Source of the DNA: Symsagittifera roscoffensis
Lineage: Eukaryota > Xenacoelomorpha > Acoela > Convolutidae
Direction of reading: 5' to 3'
Length of the DNA: 64,000 nt
NCBI RefSeq assembly: GCF_963678635.1
Contig: NC_087062.1
Span: 93,037,845 to 93,101,844 of the forward strand
Part shown: positions 42,887 through 53,028 of the stretch, one piece after another
Numbering within the stretch: position 1 is the stretch's first letter
Layout of the letters: each line of letters starts with the position of its first letter
The notes under the pieces: generated by a model
Databases searched by the model: none
What the model saw: the letters and a program-made list of their open reading frames with translations, nothing else
What the model was told of the DNA's origin: nothing
Program-made: the position numbers and the translations under genes

Positions 42887-44034
42887 TTTACTAAGCGCTC
42901 ATTGCTGGTTGAATGCTTAGTAATTTTATCCTAAATTATAAGTCTCACCTTGATCGTCAAATTGTCTTGACAAAAAGTAGAGTAGAAACAATAGTTAGAA
43001 AAGGTATGAATTAATTAGTTGGTTAGATACAAAGCACTGGGTTATTAGATTATATAAACGAATCGAACAGCTTAAAGAAATATACCTATGAGGGGAGGTT
43101 GAGCTAATCTTATTTTGTTCATCAATATTTTATCTTCTTACTAAGGTCGATGGCTGATTAGTATGTATGGTTGCCCTTGATTTTGTCCAAGTCAGCACTT
43201 CTGGTTGGGTAGTCTGAATCGTCTTGCCGTAGTCCTTTGGGTATTTGTAGTCCAGACTTCCTCAGGTGTGGTTATCTCGAGTATCTCGATTTATAATTTT
43301 ATCGAACTTAAAATGAGAATTTATTCTCTTTTTATAAGTGAAAAGGGCTAGATTAATTTTATTGTTAGGGCAGAAAAGAAAAATTATTTATTTTTAAAAG
43401 ATCTGACTGAAGAGAACTGACTTGCTGCTTACTGAGCAAAATGAAACACTGAAGATTTCAGGCCAGTCCTTTTGCTCGTAAGCATAAACCGGCGGCTGAT
43501 TCAATCTTTAATTATTCAGGTTTCACCTGCTCCTTTGTTCTCCCTTTCTAATAAGGGAACTTTCAACTAGTTTTTATTTGATTTTTTCAAATCAAATATC
43601 TTCAACTTATTAGTCCCCTTTGATAAAAACCGCAGTCTTCAGTTTGTCTTATTAAAAATTCATATTAATCTCTCTGATGCATCATATTGCAGGTGCACCT
43701 CTGCTTAATCAAAGCAAGGAGAATTTCAGTGCAGCCGGCAAGACTGCTAAATATTTATCCAGTTTGTGTCAAGTTAAGTTAAAAGGGACGTATTAATAAT
43801 CGCCGCCCTTTTAAAATATTGAGCATGAAAAAATGAGAAAAATTGGACAAGTATTTAAAAAGGAGTGGATTTTCAAAACAAGATTTTATAGTCCTAATAA
43901 GAGTAAATCAGTCAATATCTGATTTAGTGAAAAGAGGCTTTAATTTAAATGGCACGCTCCAATTTAGAATTGGGTCGTTAAATAAACAATTAAGACAAGG
44001 GTCTTTTGTCTGTGTAGTATTTCTCAATACTACA
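42887..44034 (-). repeat. LTR (5' LTR of the element)
   Basis: Same length as the other LTR with three differences by eye. It should carry the promoter for the element RNA. The terminal TGTAGTATT/AATACTACA hairpin is present (44,013-44,034). A plus-strand 50-60-codon frame inside both LTRs is antisense and I do not treat it as a gene. Confidence 0.92.
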
Positions 44035-45060
44035 ACGTCAATTTTATCAAAAAATCTAAATCATCTAAAAAAGAAGTGATTTTCCAAATCAATCTAATTC
44101 CTAGTCTGACGCAAAAGGATATTCAGCATATTTCGAGGATAAGATCGTTTTTTCAAGATGAAAAAATGATTATTAAATTTTATTGAAGTTTCCAATACAC
44201 TATCAGTAGTTATGGAAATCTTTTTTGGCAAAATGTTAAATAAGTTGTTTCAATCTTGACTATTTTGAATTGCTACAATACTTGAAGAGTTAACACCCCG
44301 TAGTCCAAGCTTAGCATTGCGTCAAGGACTCACTTTCAAACAGAGTAAAAAATAATAATTTTTGTTTTGGCTGCCAAAAAATCTATATTCGCAAAAAGCA
44401 ACAAAATATTAAGTTTAAAAATTAGAAAATTCAAAATTGTCACTTCAGTTTTTTGCATTGTTGGGACCAGACACTAGTTTTGAAAAGCCAACGTCCCGTA
44501 GTTCCAACCTACATCGTAACAATTGTTTTCTGAGACTAAAATTATAGCGTTTGTTACGTGTTTCCAATAACAGAAAAAAAAGTATATTTTTAAAAACTAA
44601 AACGAAAACAAGCTTTTATCAAAAATGCACCGAAGGAATCAATTTTGATTCTAAAAAATAGTGAACGAATTTAACTCTCTAATTTAGTCACAATGTTTTA
44701 TTCTTTGTTTTTCGAAGAAGGTTTTCAAAATTTATAGTCTCGAAAATATTTTTTTGCGAATTGCTTTTTAAGCTCAATTTGAAGGTTTGAGTTCATTTCT
44801 TAAAGTAACGAACGCAAACTGTTTTCTCCAGTACCGAAAATGAAAGGGAGAGGATAAAAGAGTTTGTATTGCTGTTTTGAAAACGGAATTCCAGCAGAAT
44901 GAAAAGTTACTTAAGTGCTCAGTTCTTTCATATTGGCTTAGTTTCATCAAAAAAAAAAAAATGGTTGGTAAAATTGGGCTTCAGGTTCAAACACAAAAAC
45001 TAATTTTTCAAAGCCATTGAATAAAGTGCAGGCACTTACAGCGTTGCTTTTGATCTTTTT

Positions 45061-45263
45061 GGCTCTTTTTCCTTTTCCCCCCCACCTCATTCAAACATGA
45101 ATTTTTTGGTCTAACGAGTGGTTTTACAAGGTTATTTATGAAGACTAAATTTGTTTGTCATGGCCTATTCAGTCTGTATGTCAATTTTCATGACAATCGG
45201 ACAAAGTAAACAGGAACTTCAATTATAAAAAATTGCAGGTGGGGGGGAAAAGGAAAAAGAGCC
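45061..45263. mobile_element. Complete hAT-type MITE, copy B only
   Basis: The 203-bp element GGCTCTTTTTCCTTTTCCCC ... GGGGGAAAAGGAAAAAGAGCC is bounded by the perfect 8-bp duplication ATCTTTTT (45,053-45,060 and 45,264-45,271). Copy A reads TTTTGATGTTTTTTAGGAAA without it at about 10,055. No coding capacity. Confidence 0.9.
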
Positions 45264-45851
45264 ATCTTTTTTAGGAAAAGTTTTAAATTTTCATCACGCT
45301 CAAAATTGATTTTTCCATGTTGGGTTTAAGATTTCCCTCTAAGTTCACAAGCAGACAAACTAAACTCTTTATTTTTCTCTGAAGGGGTTAAAAAAATTAT
45401 GGATTTTGAAAAACATTTGTGTGACGAAATTTTCACAGGTTCGCAGGTTGAAAACGTTTCATAAAAAATTATCTTTTCCCCGGTTTGTTAGAGGTTTCGG
45501 AAATTTTTCCAAATTTTTGACTTGTTGATTATGTTTGATTTGTGTGGAATAATTATGATTGCGGTGGTTTTTGATTCAATCTAATTTTGTTTCTTTTGTC
45601 AAAGCATTTTTGACAGAAATTTTTTACAGCAGCTGAACCAGCTAAAAGGGATTGCAATTAGCCTAATTTTCTAAATCAATTGAAGTCGTATTAGTTTTAA
45701 GATTTTCATTTCAACCACGTGCAAATATCTAACCATAGCATTCTTTCTTAATTCAATAGCAGCAGTTAGCAAAATATAGTACCAAGAGATCCCAACAGCA
45801 AATCTATAGTAATGCAATTGGGATCTTTCGGACTGTCCTTCGTATGTTCCG

Positions 45852-45950
45852 ATGGATGAAACGTCGTCCTCGTCAGAAATACAGAAATCACAAGATCGAA
45901 GAAAGACCAAACGCCGTGTTAAAAGAAGTAGATTAACAGGCAACCGATAG
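45852..45950 (+). CDS. Exon-like charged ORF, 32 aa (copy B)
   Basis: Counterpart of 10,650-10,748: MDETSSSSEIQKSQDRRKTK and a basic tail ending LTGNR, identical protein with one silent base change. The conserved block extends over the overlapping 101-aa minus-strand frame (45,671-45,976), which shows three replacements (H/Q, V/L, F/L). Which strand, if either, is coding is open. Confidence 0.3.
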   Translation: MDETSSSSEIQKSQDRRKTKRRVKRSRLTGNR

Positions 45951-46169
45951 CCCTGCATATCATTTTCTCCTTTCAATTGTTGGAATTTTCATGTGCTACT
46001 CAGCAATATTAAAAGAACTCGAACAAACAGAAAAATTAAATTCCTCAGCCCCCTTTTTTGATTCTTAATGAGGAACAATTTTTTGATTATTAAAAATGAT
46101 TTTTGCTGTTATCAGTCAGTCTAAAACATATAAGCCAGAACGAATTTTTAGCATAGAAGTTGCGCATTT

Positions 46170-48145
46170 GGCTCTTTTCCAGTTCCCCCCTTTCATTTTT
46201 TTAAATTAGTTAGATGAAAGTCTATTTAAAATGACTTTTCATGTTATAAACTGCATTCAAAGGTTTCAGCCGGAACAGGTGAACAATTTTCTACATTTTT
46301 AACATGCAAATGGCTTGTAAACATTTTATGAACAGCTTTGTTTTGTAATCTTACGAGAAGGTCGGAAACTGGAAAAGAACCGCGCATTTTGCTAGACAAC
46401 TTTGCGTGTTCAATTAACGAGGGGGTTGGGAAAATGGAAAATGGGCCGAACCGTTTCTTAATTACCACATGTTTATGCCAGAGGAATCACATACAGGGGC
46501 GGATTTATTCAGGTGCTCCCTCAAGGATTCGACCCACAATGACATCCATTATTTCATATCATCCATTTTGGCCGACCAACCCTAAGAACTTTCTTAAATT
46601 AAATTTTACTTTCAAACAAACGCAACTTTTTGCTCAAAATTTTCCAAAAAAAGCCCAAAATTTAACATTTTACAGACTCTGTGGGCTATTTTTCCTTCCA
46701 TCAACCCAGTTCACACAAAAAGGAATTTTATGGCCTAAGTAGTGGTTAATTATGAAGACTAGATGTGATGCTTAATTAGTCTGCATGTCAATTTTCATGA
46801 CAATCAGACAAGCTGAACAATAAATTTACTTGTGAAAATTTGCAAGTGGTGGGAAAAAACAGCCTCAAAAAAGCGCGATCATTACAACGAGAACCGGTTA
46901 TTATAACACAGTCATATATCATTATATTTAAGTCATCCTTAAACACAATTAATTTAGGCTCACGGAAAAACTTGCAGTCAAAATAGTACCATCACGGAAA
47001 GTTTGCAAACTCCGATTTTTTCCTCGCAATTTGACAGAAAAGTGGCTTGTAGCAGTACTTGTAATTAACAGTTCACCAGTAGTTAAATATAAAACCTTGC
47101 AAGTGGGGTGAAAGGAAAAAAAGCCGTAGTGTGATTACAGAATAATAGATACACATACAATTATTTTTTAAAAATGTTATCCTGTTTTTTTTTTTACAGA
47201 AATTAGTCTTATAATTTCAAATTGTCTTTTCAAGGAAATAGTTCTGATTTACATTTTTTGTTTCAACCTTTGAAAAATAGGGAGGAATTTTAGCTCTTCT
47301 CCAGTCCCCCCTCTTTGATTTATTTCTGGAATTCAATGAAAAAAGTCTTTTTGAAATGGCTTTTCACGTTGAAAATTGCACCATAACGAGTCAGCGCGAA
47401 CAGGTGAACAAATTTGTACAACACCGCAATGCAAAATACCGTGAGAACAATTATCGAACATTTTTAACTTGTAATTTTACTAGGGCATTGGGAAGCTGGA
47501 AAAGAACTGGAACTTTGTATTCGGGTTGGTTTTTATTTTTTTATGTTTTTTTTGTTTCATTCGAAAACAGCTACTACAAATAATCATGGCAAAGAGTTGA
47601 ATGATTTATCATTTCAAAGTTTTTTTTAGTCGTGATTTGAACAGCATTAAAATTTTAAGAAAGTTTTCCCAGTTTTAAGAAAAAAAGTTTTGAAATTTTG
47701 GTTTTTCGTCTAAACTTGAGCGAGTAAAGCGAGCGAACACGCTTGCTTATGCTTAATTTAGGCCATTTAAAATAGCTTTTTTTAAGGCTTTTTTTAAAAT
47801 TTTACTCAAGTAAAATTAGTTTTTTGAGATTTCTAAGGTCATTTTGGGAATCAAAACTTCAAAAATTTAGAAAATTTTTTATTTTCTTAATGATTTCTTG
47901 TTGTTTTTCTAGTCATTTTTTTTTAAAATCTGTTTTATTGATTTCTATGACTGTCGTATATGTTTAAACCATAGTTTTACATTTGATACCTTTATCACAC
48001 CACTCGGATCTTTTTTCCTGAACTAATTTGAAAAATTTTTTTTGCTCTTTTAGTTTTTTTGAGTACTATGGTCTGAACATTCTGTATTAATTTCTGTGAA
48101 ACCGGCTGCTCTTGTGACTATTTATCTAATGTTGTAGGTTTTTTA
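46170..48145. mobile_element. Decayed hAT-type MITEs and spacer (copy B)
   Basis: 46,170-46,381 is the uninterrupted outer MITE of the pair seen nested in copy A. 47,290-47,510 is the diverged MITE matching 13,253-13,493. The TA empty site for A's 12,258-13,143 element is at 47,178-47,179. The remainder is AT-rich with no supported gene. Confidence 0.65.
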
Positions 48146-48147
48146 TA

Positions 48148-48829
48148 CAGTGCTGATTTAAATTAACCGGACAAAACGCGTTAAACTTGAAATTTAAAAC
48201 CCGTTTTTCTCAAATTGGGTTGAGCTTAGGTGAAAACTTATGAAGACAACACTTGCTGAAAATTTTAGCAAAATTAATATGGTGTATATTTTTTTGCAAA
48301 ATTCGGGCCCAAAATTTTACCCCAAAAATTGGTCATTTTGGCTTTTCTCATTTAATCAAAAATAACGCCAAAAATACCCGGTCGATTACAAACACAATTA
48401 TATCAAAGTGAGCCCCTTACGTAGCTCAACAAACTTTAAGAAGGGTATATATTCTTCAAAAAAAATTGCAAACCGTTTAAAAATTGTTCTTAAATAATAA
48501 GTTGGTAATTTATATAGTGAAAACGACCTTTTTTGTCTATCAAACAAAAATAAATTAACTTAAACAATGTTTTGGAGAATATACCTTTCTTAAAGTTTGT
48601 TAAGCTACGTAAGGGGCTCACTTTGATATAATTGTGTTTGTGAACGACCGGGTATTTTTGGCGTAATTTTTGATAAACTGAGAAAAGCCAAAATGACCAG
48701 TTTTTGGGGAAAATTTTGCGCCCGAAATTTGCAAAGCAAGTTTTCGCCTAAACTCCACCCAATTTGAGAAAAACGGGTTTTAAATTTCAAGTTTAACGCG
48801 TTTTGTCCGGTTAATTTAAATCAGCACTG
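48148..48829. mobile_element. Mariner-type foldback element, copy B only
   Basis: 682 bp, TA|CAGTGCTGATTTAAATTA ... TAATTTAAATCAGCACTG|TA. The arms are inverted over about 330 bp each with few mismatches (for example CAAACTTTAAGAAGGGTATA versus its complement). Copy A has the empty TA site near 14,121. An element this palindromic gives a long hairpin RNA or cruciform and may feed small-RNA silencing. No transposase. Confidence 0.9.
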
Positions 48830-49015
48830 TAACAAGCTGTTCCGTCATAGCTAGATGTGATGCTAATCAACTGGCGTGGTTCTTACAAAAATGAAACCTG
48901 AGGTAACATTGCCCTATTGTTTCAATAATTGGCATCTATAGTGATTATAAGTTCGCAGCATATTTGGCATTGAATCAAAACCTTGTAAAAGCATTACTTC
49001 ATTCATAATTTTATT

Positions 49016-49232
49016 GGCTCTTTTCCAGTTTCCCACCCCCCTCGAAAAATTACAAAAAAAACTGTTCAAAAATTGTTCACACGGCATTTTGCATGTTAAA
49101 AATGCTGTAACAATTTGTTCACCTGTTCACGCTCACACGTTTTAACGCAGTTTATAACATAAAAAGTCAGTTTAAATAGTCTTTCAAATTTTGAATTTCA
49201 GAAAATATCAAAGGGGGAACTGGAAAAGAGCC
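49016..49232. mobile_element. hAT-type MITE without the nested insertion
   Basis: GGCTCTTTTCCAGTTTCCCA to GGGGGAACTGGAAAAGAGCC, matching the outer element at 14,306-14,744. It shows the undisturbed AAAAATTG where A carries the nested copy. Confidence 0.8.
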
Positions 49233-49580
49233 TGGAATGTTAACCATTAGATAAATAGTTTGGTTGCGTAGTCCATGAAGTTCGAAACTGAGATCAAAAA
49301 GGAGAAAAAGATATCAACTAAAGGAGATACTTCTCATTCCTATAATCAAAACTCAGTTGTCGCTTCCGAGCTCAGAAGCCGGAGACGGGTAAAAACATAA
49401 AAAATTTCGGATGATCTCAAAAAGATTCAAGATTCTTTTCCCACTACCCACCCACATTGCAAGTTTTTCATTCACATAATACTTCGCATGCGATTTTAAG
49501 TAAACGTGTGATTTTTTTGTTATGACACATGAATTAAAGCTGTGAGTTCTTTCCTTTTTTAAAGTTTTTTTTACGTGCTA

Positions 49581-50309
49581 CAGTGCTGATTTAAATTATC
49601 CGGACAAAACGAACAAAACTTGAATTTTCAAACGCGTTTTTCTCAAATTGGGTTAAGATTAGACAAAAAGGGAAGAGAACAAAAGTTGCTTAGAATTTTA
49701 CCAAAATTAATATGGTGCCATTTTTCCTCGAAATTTTTAACAAAAATTTTACCCCAAAAATGGGTAATTTTGGCTTTTTTCAATTAATCAAGAATTACGC
49801 TGAAACTACTTTGTTAATTGATATAAAAATTACATCACAGGAAGCCTCTTACGCAGCTCAACAAAGTTTAAGAAGGGTTAAATCTCCAAAAACCAGTATA
49901 AATGAAAAAAATTTCACTTGATAGTCAATAAATGTGATTTTTACCATATAAAACCCAGAATCTCTGTTTAAAAATAAATTTGAAACAGTTTGCGCAAATT
50001 TTTGGAAATTTAACCCTTGTTAAACTTTGTTGAGCTGCGTAAGAGGCTTCCTGTGATGTAGTTTCATATCAATTAACAAAGTAGTTTCAGCGTAATTCTT
50101 GATTAATTGAAAAAAGCCAAAATGACCCATTTTTGGGGTAAAATTTTTGTTAAAAATTTCGGGAAAAAATGGCACCATATTAATTTTGGTGAAATTCTAA
50201 GCAACTTGTGTCCTCTTCACTTTTTGTCTAATCTTAACCCAATTTGAGAAAAACGCGTTTGAAAATTCAAGTTTTGTTCGTTTCGTCCGGATAATTTAAA
50301 TCAGCACTG
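49581..50309. mobile_element. Second mariner-type foldback element, copy B only
   Basis: 729 bp, TA|CAGTGCTGATTTAAATTATC ... GATAATTTAAATCAGCACTG|TA with long inverted arms. Copy A reads ACGTGCTATAACGGC (about 15,082-15,096), the empty TA site. It shares the outer 19 bases with the 48,148 element (with A/T difference at the end), but the arms have diverged, so these are two subfamilies. Confidence 0.9.
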
Positions 50310-50410
50310 TATAACGGCTAAATGCGTGATATTACGGTGTGAAGTATAAAGACCAAATCTGTTCACAATTGTTGTTTTGTTCACCATGCAAGTCTTTCAT
50401 TGCAGTTATT

Positions 50411-50950
50411 GTTCCGACTTTCGATACGAAAGTAACGGAATATTTGTGCTCGGGGTGGGTTTTTTTTTCTTCAGACAAATTTCGACTTTTTAACTAGCCA
50501 TTTTTGACGGAATTTTTTTATATCATTCGAAAGCCATTGTTGTCCTGAGCTTGAATTTGAAAAGATATTTCAGCTGTGATCATTTTTCGTAAAGTTATGA
50601 GGGTTTAAAGATTGCCATTTTGGCCATTTTGACCAATTTGGGACAATTAACGCGCGATATAATTCGCGCTATTAACGCGTAAGCGGAGATTTAATCTGTC
50701 TTATAATTCGTTCCAAATTGGTTGAACGAAGCTTAGTTGCCATAATTGATTTCTTACAAGGAACGAAATATATCTTTTCGTACTTTATATGGCGTGTGGG
50801 GGATGATTTTCATAAAAATTTTCAAATTTTAGAAAAAAAAAGTTTCATTTTATTTTATTTCATTTAATTTTTTATGTTATTACTGCTGCTCGATAAACCT
50901 TAAAAAGCAGTCGAAACATTCAGGGCTTCGCCCTGATACGAGCCGTCTTG
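50411..50950 (+). mobile_element. Helentron-like non-autonomous element, copy B only
   Basis: Starts GTTCCGACTTTCGATACGAA (hairpin ACTTTCG-ATA-CGAAAGT, then AACGGAA pairing with TTCCG). Ends with the GC hairpin CAGGGC-TTC-GCCCTG and ATACGAGCCGTCTTG. A subterminal CGAAACATT is the counterpart of CGGAAC in other copies. Copy A reads GCAGTTATTTAATCTTG across the site, so the element lies between two T residues with no target duplication. Confidence 0.8.
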
Positions 50951-51169
50951 TTTAATCTTGAAATTCAAACATGCGGTGAGTGGAAAGAAGCCCAAACTTG
51001 TTCAAACCAGTTGAATTCTTCACTATGCAAAACTGGTTTACAATTTTTAGACACAATTAAAAATTGCCGCTACACAAAAAATCGTTGATTCTTTTGTTTC
51101 CATTAGATCGCGCTAAAATCTGCTTCGAAAAAAAAATTGAGTAAATGAAAATGAGGCATTTGTTAATTT

Positions 51170-51383
51170 GGCTCTTTTCCAGTCCCCCCCTTTCAAAATA
51201 CCGAGTAATATGTTTGTTTTACGTGTTATTACGGCTAAATGCGTGATGTTACGCTGTAAAGTATGAAGAACAAATCTGTTCAGAATTGTCGATTTGTTCA
51301 CCACGCCAAATTTCATTGCATTATAACAACGTTGAATAGACTTTTCAAAACTGAAATTCAAAGGGGGGAACTGGAAAAGGACC
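51170..51383. mobile_element. Complete hAT-type MITE, copy B only
   Basis: GGCTCTTTTCCAGTCCCCCC ... GGGGGAACTGGAAAAGGACC bounded by the perfect 8-bp duplication GTTAATTT (51,162-51,169 and 51,384-51,391). Copy A has one GTTAATTT in the uninterrupted sequence near 15,598. Confidence 0.92.
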
Positions 51384-51403
51384 GTTAATTTTGATTACTT
51401 ATT

Positions 51404-52897
51404 GTTCCGACTTTCGATACGAAAGTAACGGAATATTTGTGCTCGGGGTGGGTTTTTTTTTCTTCAGACAAATTTGAGCTTCTCAGTTAATGATCCGATA
51501 TACAAGTATGGGGTATCATTGGAAACGTCTGGTCAAGTAGATTCATAATTTGAAAAGAAATTGCGGAAAAATTAAGATGAAAATGTAAAAATCACCTGTT
51601 GAAAAAATTTAATTAAAGGGAGCTTAAAACGAGTTCCCACCGGTATTTGATCTATCTACCTACTGCAGGCAGAGCAGACGAGTATACGCTTCGCTATCGA
51701 CTCTGATTCATCTGTATAGTTTTCCAAATTAGAATAGCGTGCGAAGTTAATTCTTACTGTCTGTACGACCAGAACAATAAGAACAGATCGAATTAGCTGC
51801 GTTGCGCAGTGTCGTAAATTGCAGTGAAACAAACAAAGTAATGCTCCTCAATTAACATTGATAACGTCAAGGTCAATTGAGACAGACCTCGACCTGCCGT
51901 ATGTTCTTCGTAGACAAAACAATTTGAACATTCGTTGACAAAACTGTTTGGACATTCTCGATGAATTCTTTTCCACTCCCCCCCCCCGCGTTTCAAAATA
52001 TCGAATTTTTTGTTCGTTTTACGTCTTATTATGGCTAAATTCGTGAAATTATGTTTTGAATTACAGATAACAATTATGATCACAGTTGTCAATTTGTTCA
52101 CCAAGCTAAATTTCGTTGCATTATGACAACGTTAAGTAAGTTTTGTTAATTGAATGTGAAAGGGTGGGGGGTTTGAAAGGGTGGGGGGGGGGGTGAGAGG
52201 GGGGGGGGGTGAAATTGGAAAAAAGCACTAATTTAAAAATATTTTAAAGCACATTTTCTTTTTTTTTGCCGAATTATTAAAACAAACTTTTAATTTGATT
52301 TTCGAATGTTGAGGAAGGCGAGGGGGAGTGGAAAAATCCTTATGTCCGCTGATTACAAGTTTACTTATTGTTCCGACTTTCGATACGAAAGTAACGGAAT
52401 ATTTGTGCTCAGGGTGGGTTTTTTTTCTTCAGACAAATTCCGACTTTTTAACTAGCAATTTTTGATTGAATTTTTTTATATCATTCGAAAGGTAGTGTTG
52501 TCCTGAGCTTAAATTTGAAAAGATATTTTACCTGTGATCATTTTTCGTAAAGTTATGGGGGTTTAAAGATTGGCATTTCAGCCAATTTGGGACAATTAAC
52601 GCGCGATATATTTCGCGCTATTAACGCGTAAGCGGAGAGTTAATCCGTCTTAGAAATCGTTCCAAATTGGTTAAAAGAAGCATATTTGCCATCATTAAAT
52701 TGTTACAAGGAGCGAAATGTATCCTTTTGTACGTTATATGGCGTGTGGGGTAATGATTTTCATTTAAAAAATTCAAATTTCAAAAAAAAAAATTCATTTT
52801 GTTTTTTCACAATTAACTTTTTAATGTTATTACTGCCCCATAAACCTTAAAAGGCAGTCGGAACTTTCAGGGCGTCGCCCTGATACGAGTAGTCTTG
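51404..52897 (+). mobile_element. Compound Helentron-like insertion with a second 5' end, copy B only
   Basis: One 5' end lies at 51,404, followed after about 70 bases by unrelated sequence. A complete element with its own 5' end follows at 52,370-52,897. Both 5' ends are preceded by TACTTATT, the original target flank. Copy A shows the empty site GATTACTTATTACTTTTG. The 900-bp insert between them contains a decayed GGCTCTTTT-type MITE with G-runs (about 51,969-52,230) and an unfamiliar GC-richer block (51,640-51,760). This looks like rolling-circle read-through or gene capture. Confidence 0.65.
52150..52212 (+). repeat. Poly-G tract
   Basis: Runs of 4 to 11 G separated by short spacers, in the right terminus of a decayed MITE. 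G-quadruplex capable and prone to slippage and sequencing error. Confidence 0.8.
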
Positions 52898-53028
52898 TTT
52901 CTTTTGTTCAGCTTTGAATAATTATTTGAGTCGTTGAACGTTGAACGTTGTTTGTATTCCTATTTAGGTCGTGATCGTTTCAACTTTTGTTCAGGAAGTT
53001 TTTGCTCAGGAAAAATTTTTCAGATTTT

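Larger units (their letters stand above)
34124..44034 (-). mobile_element. LTR retroelement, gag-protease only, RT/integrase missing
   Basis: The element is 9,911 bp with 1,148-bp direct LTRs (34,124-35,271 and 42,887-44,034), flanked by ACGT (34,120-34,123 and 44,035-44,038). The empty site is at 9,007-9,010 in copy A. I see three base differences between the LTRs, so the insertion is young. Coding is on the minus strand. The order is 5' LTR, PBS, long leader, two paralogous accessory ORFs, gag, nucleocapsid, protease and post-protease linker. A 1.7-kb stretch without RT, RNase H or integrase follows, then a 185-aa ORF, PPT and 3' LTR. The gag-protease arrangement and 4-bp duplication suit the Ty3/gypsy side, but without RT I cannot place it. 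It must depend on a partner for reverse transcription. Confidence 0.92.

Noticed and set aside
51640-51760. Small structured RNA gene in the GC-richer block
   Set aside because: Looks unlike the surroundings, but I could not fit tRNA, 5S or snRNA landmarks to either strand.
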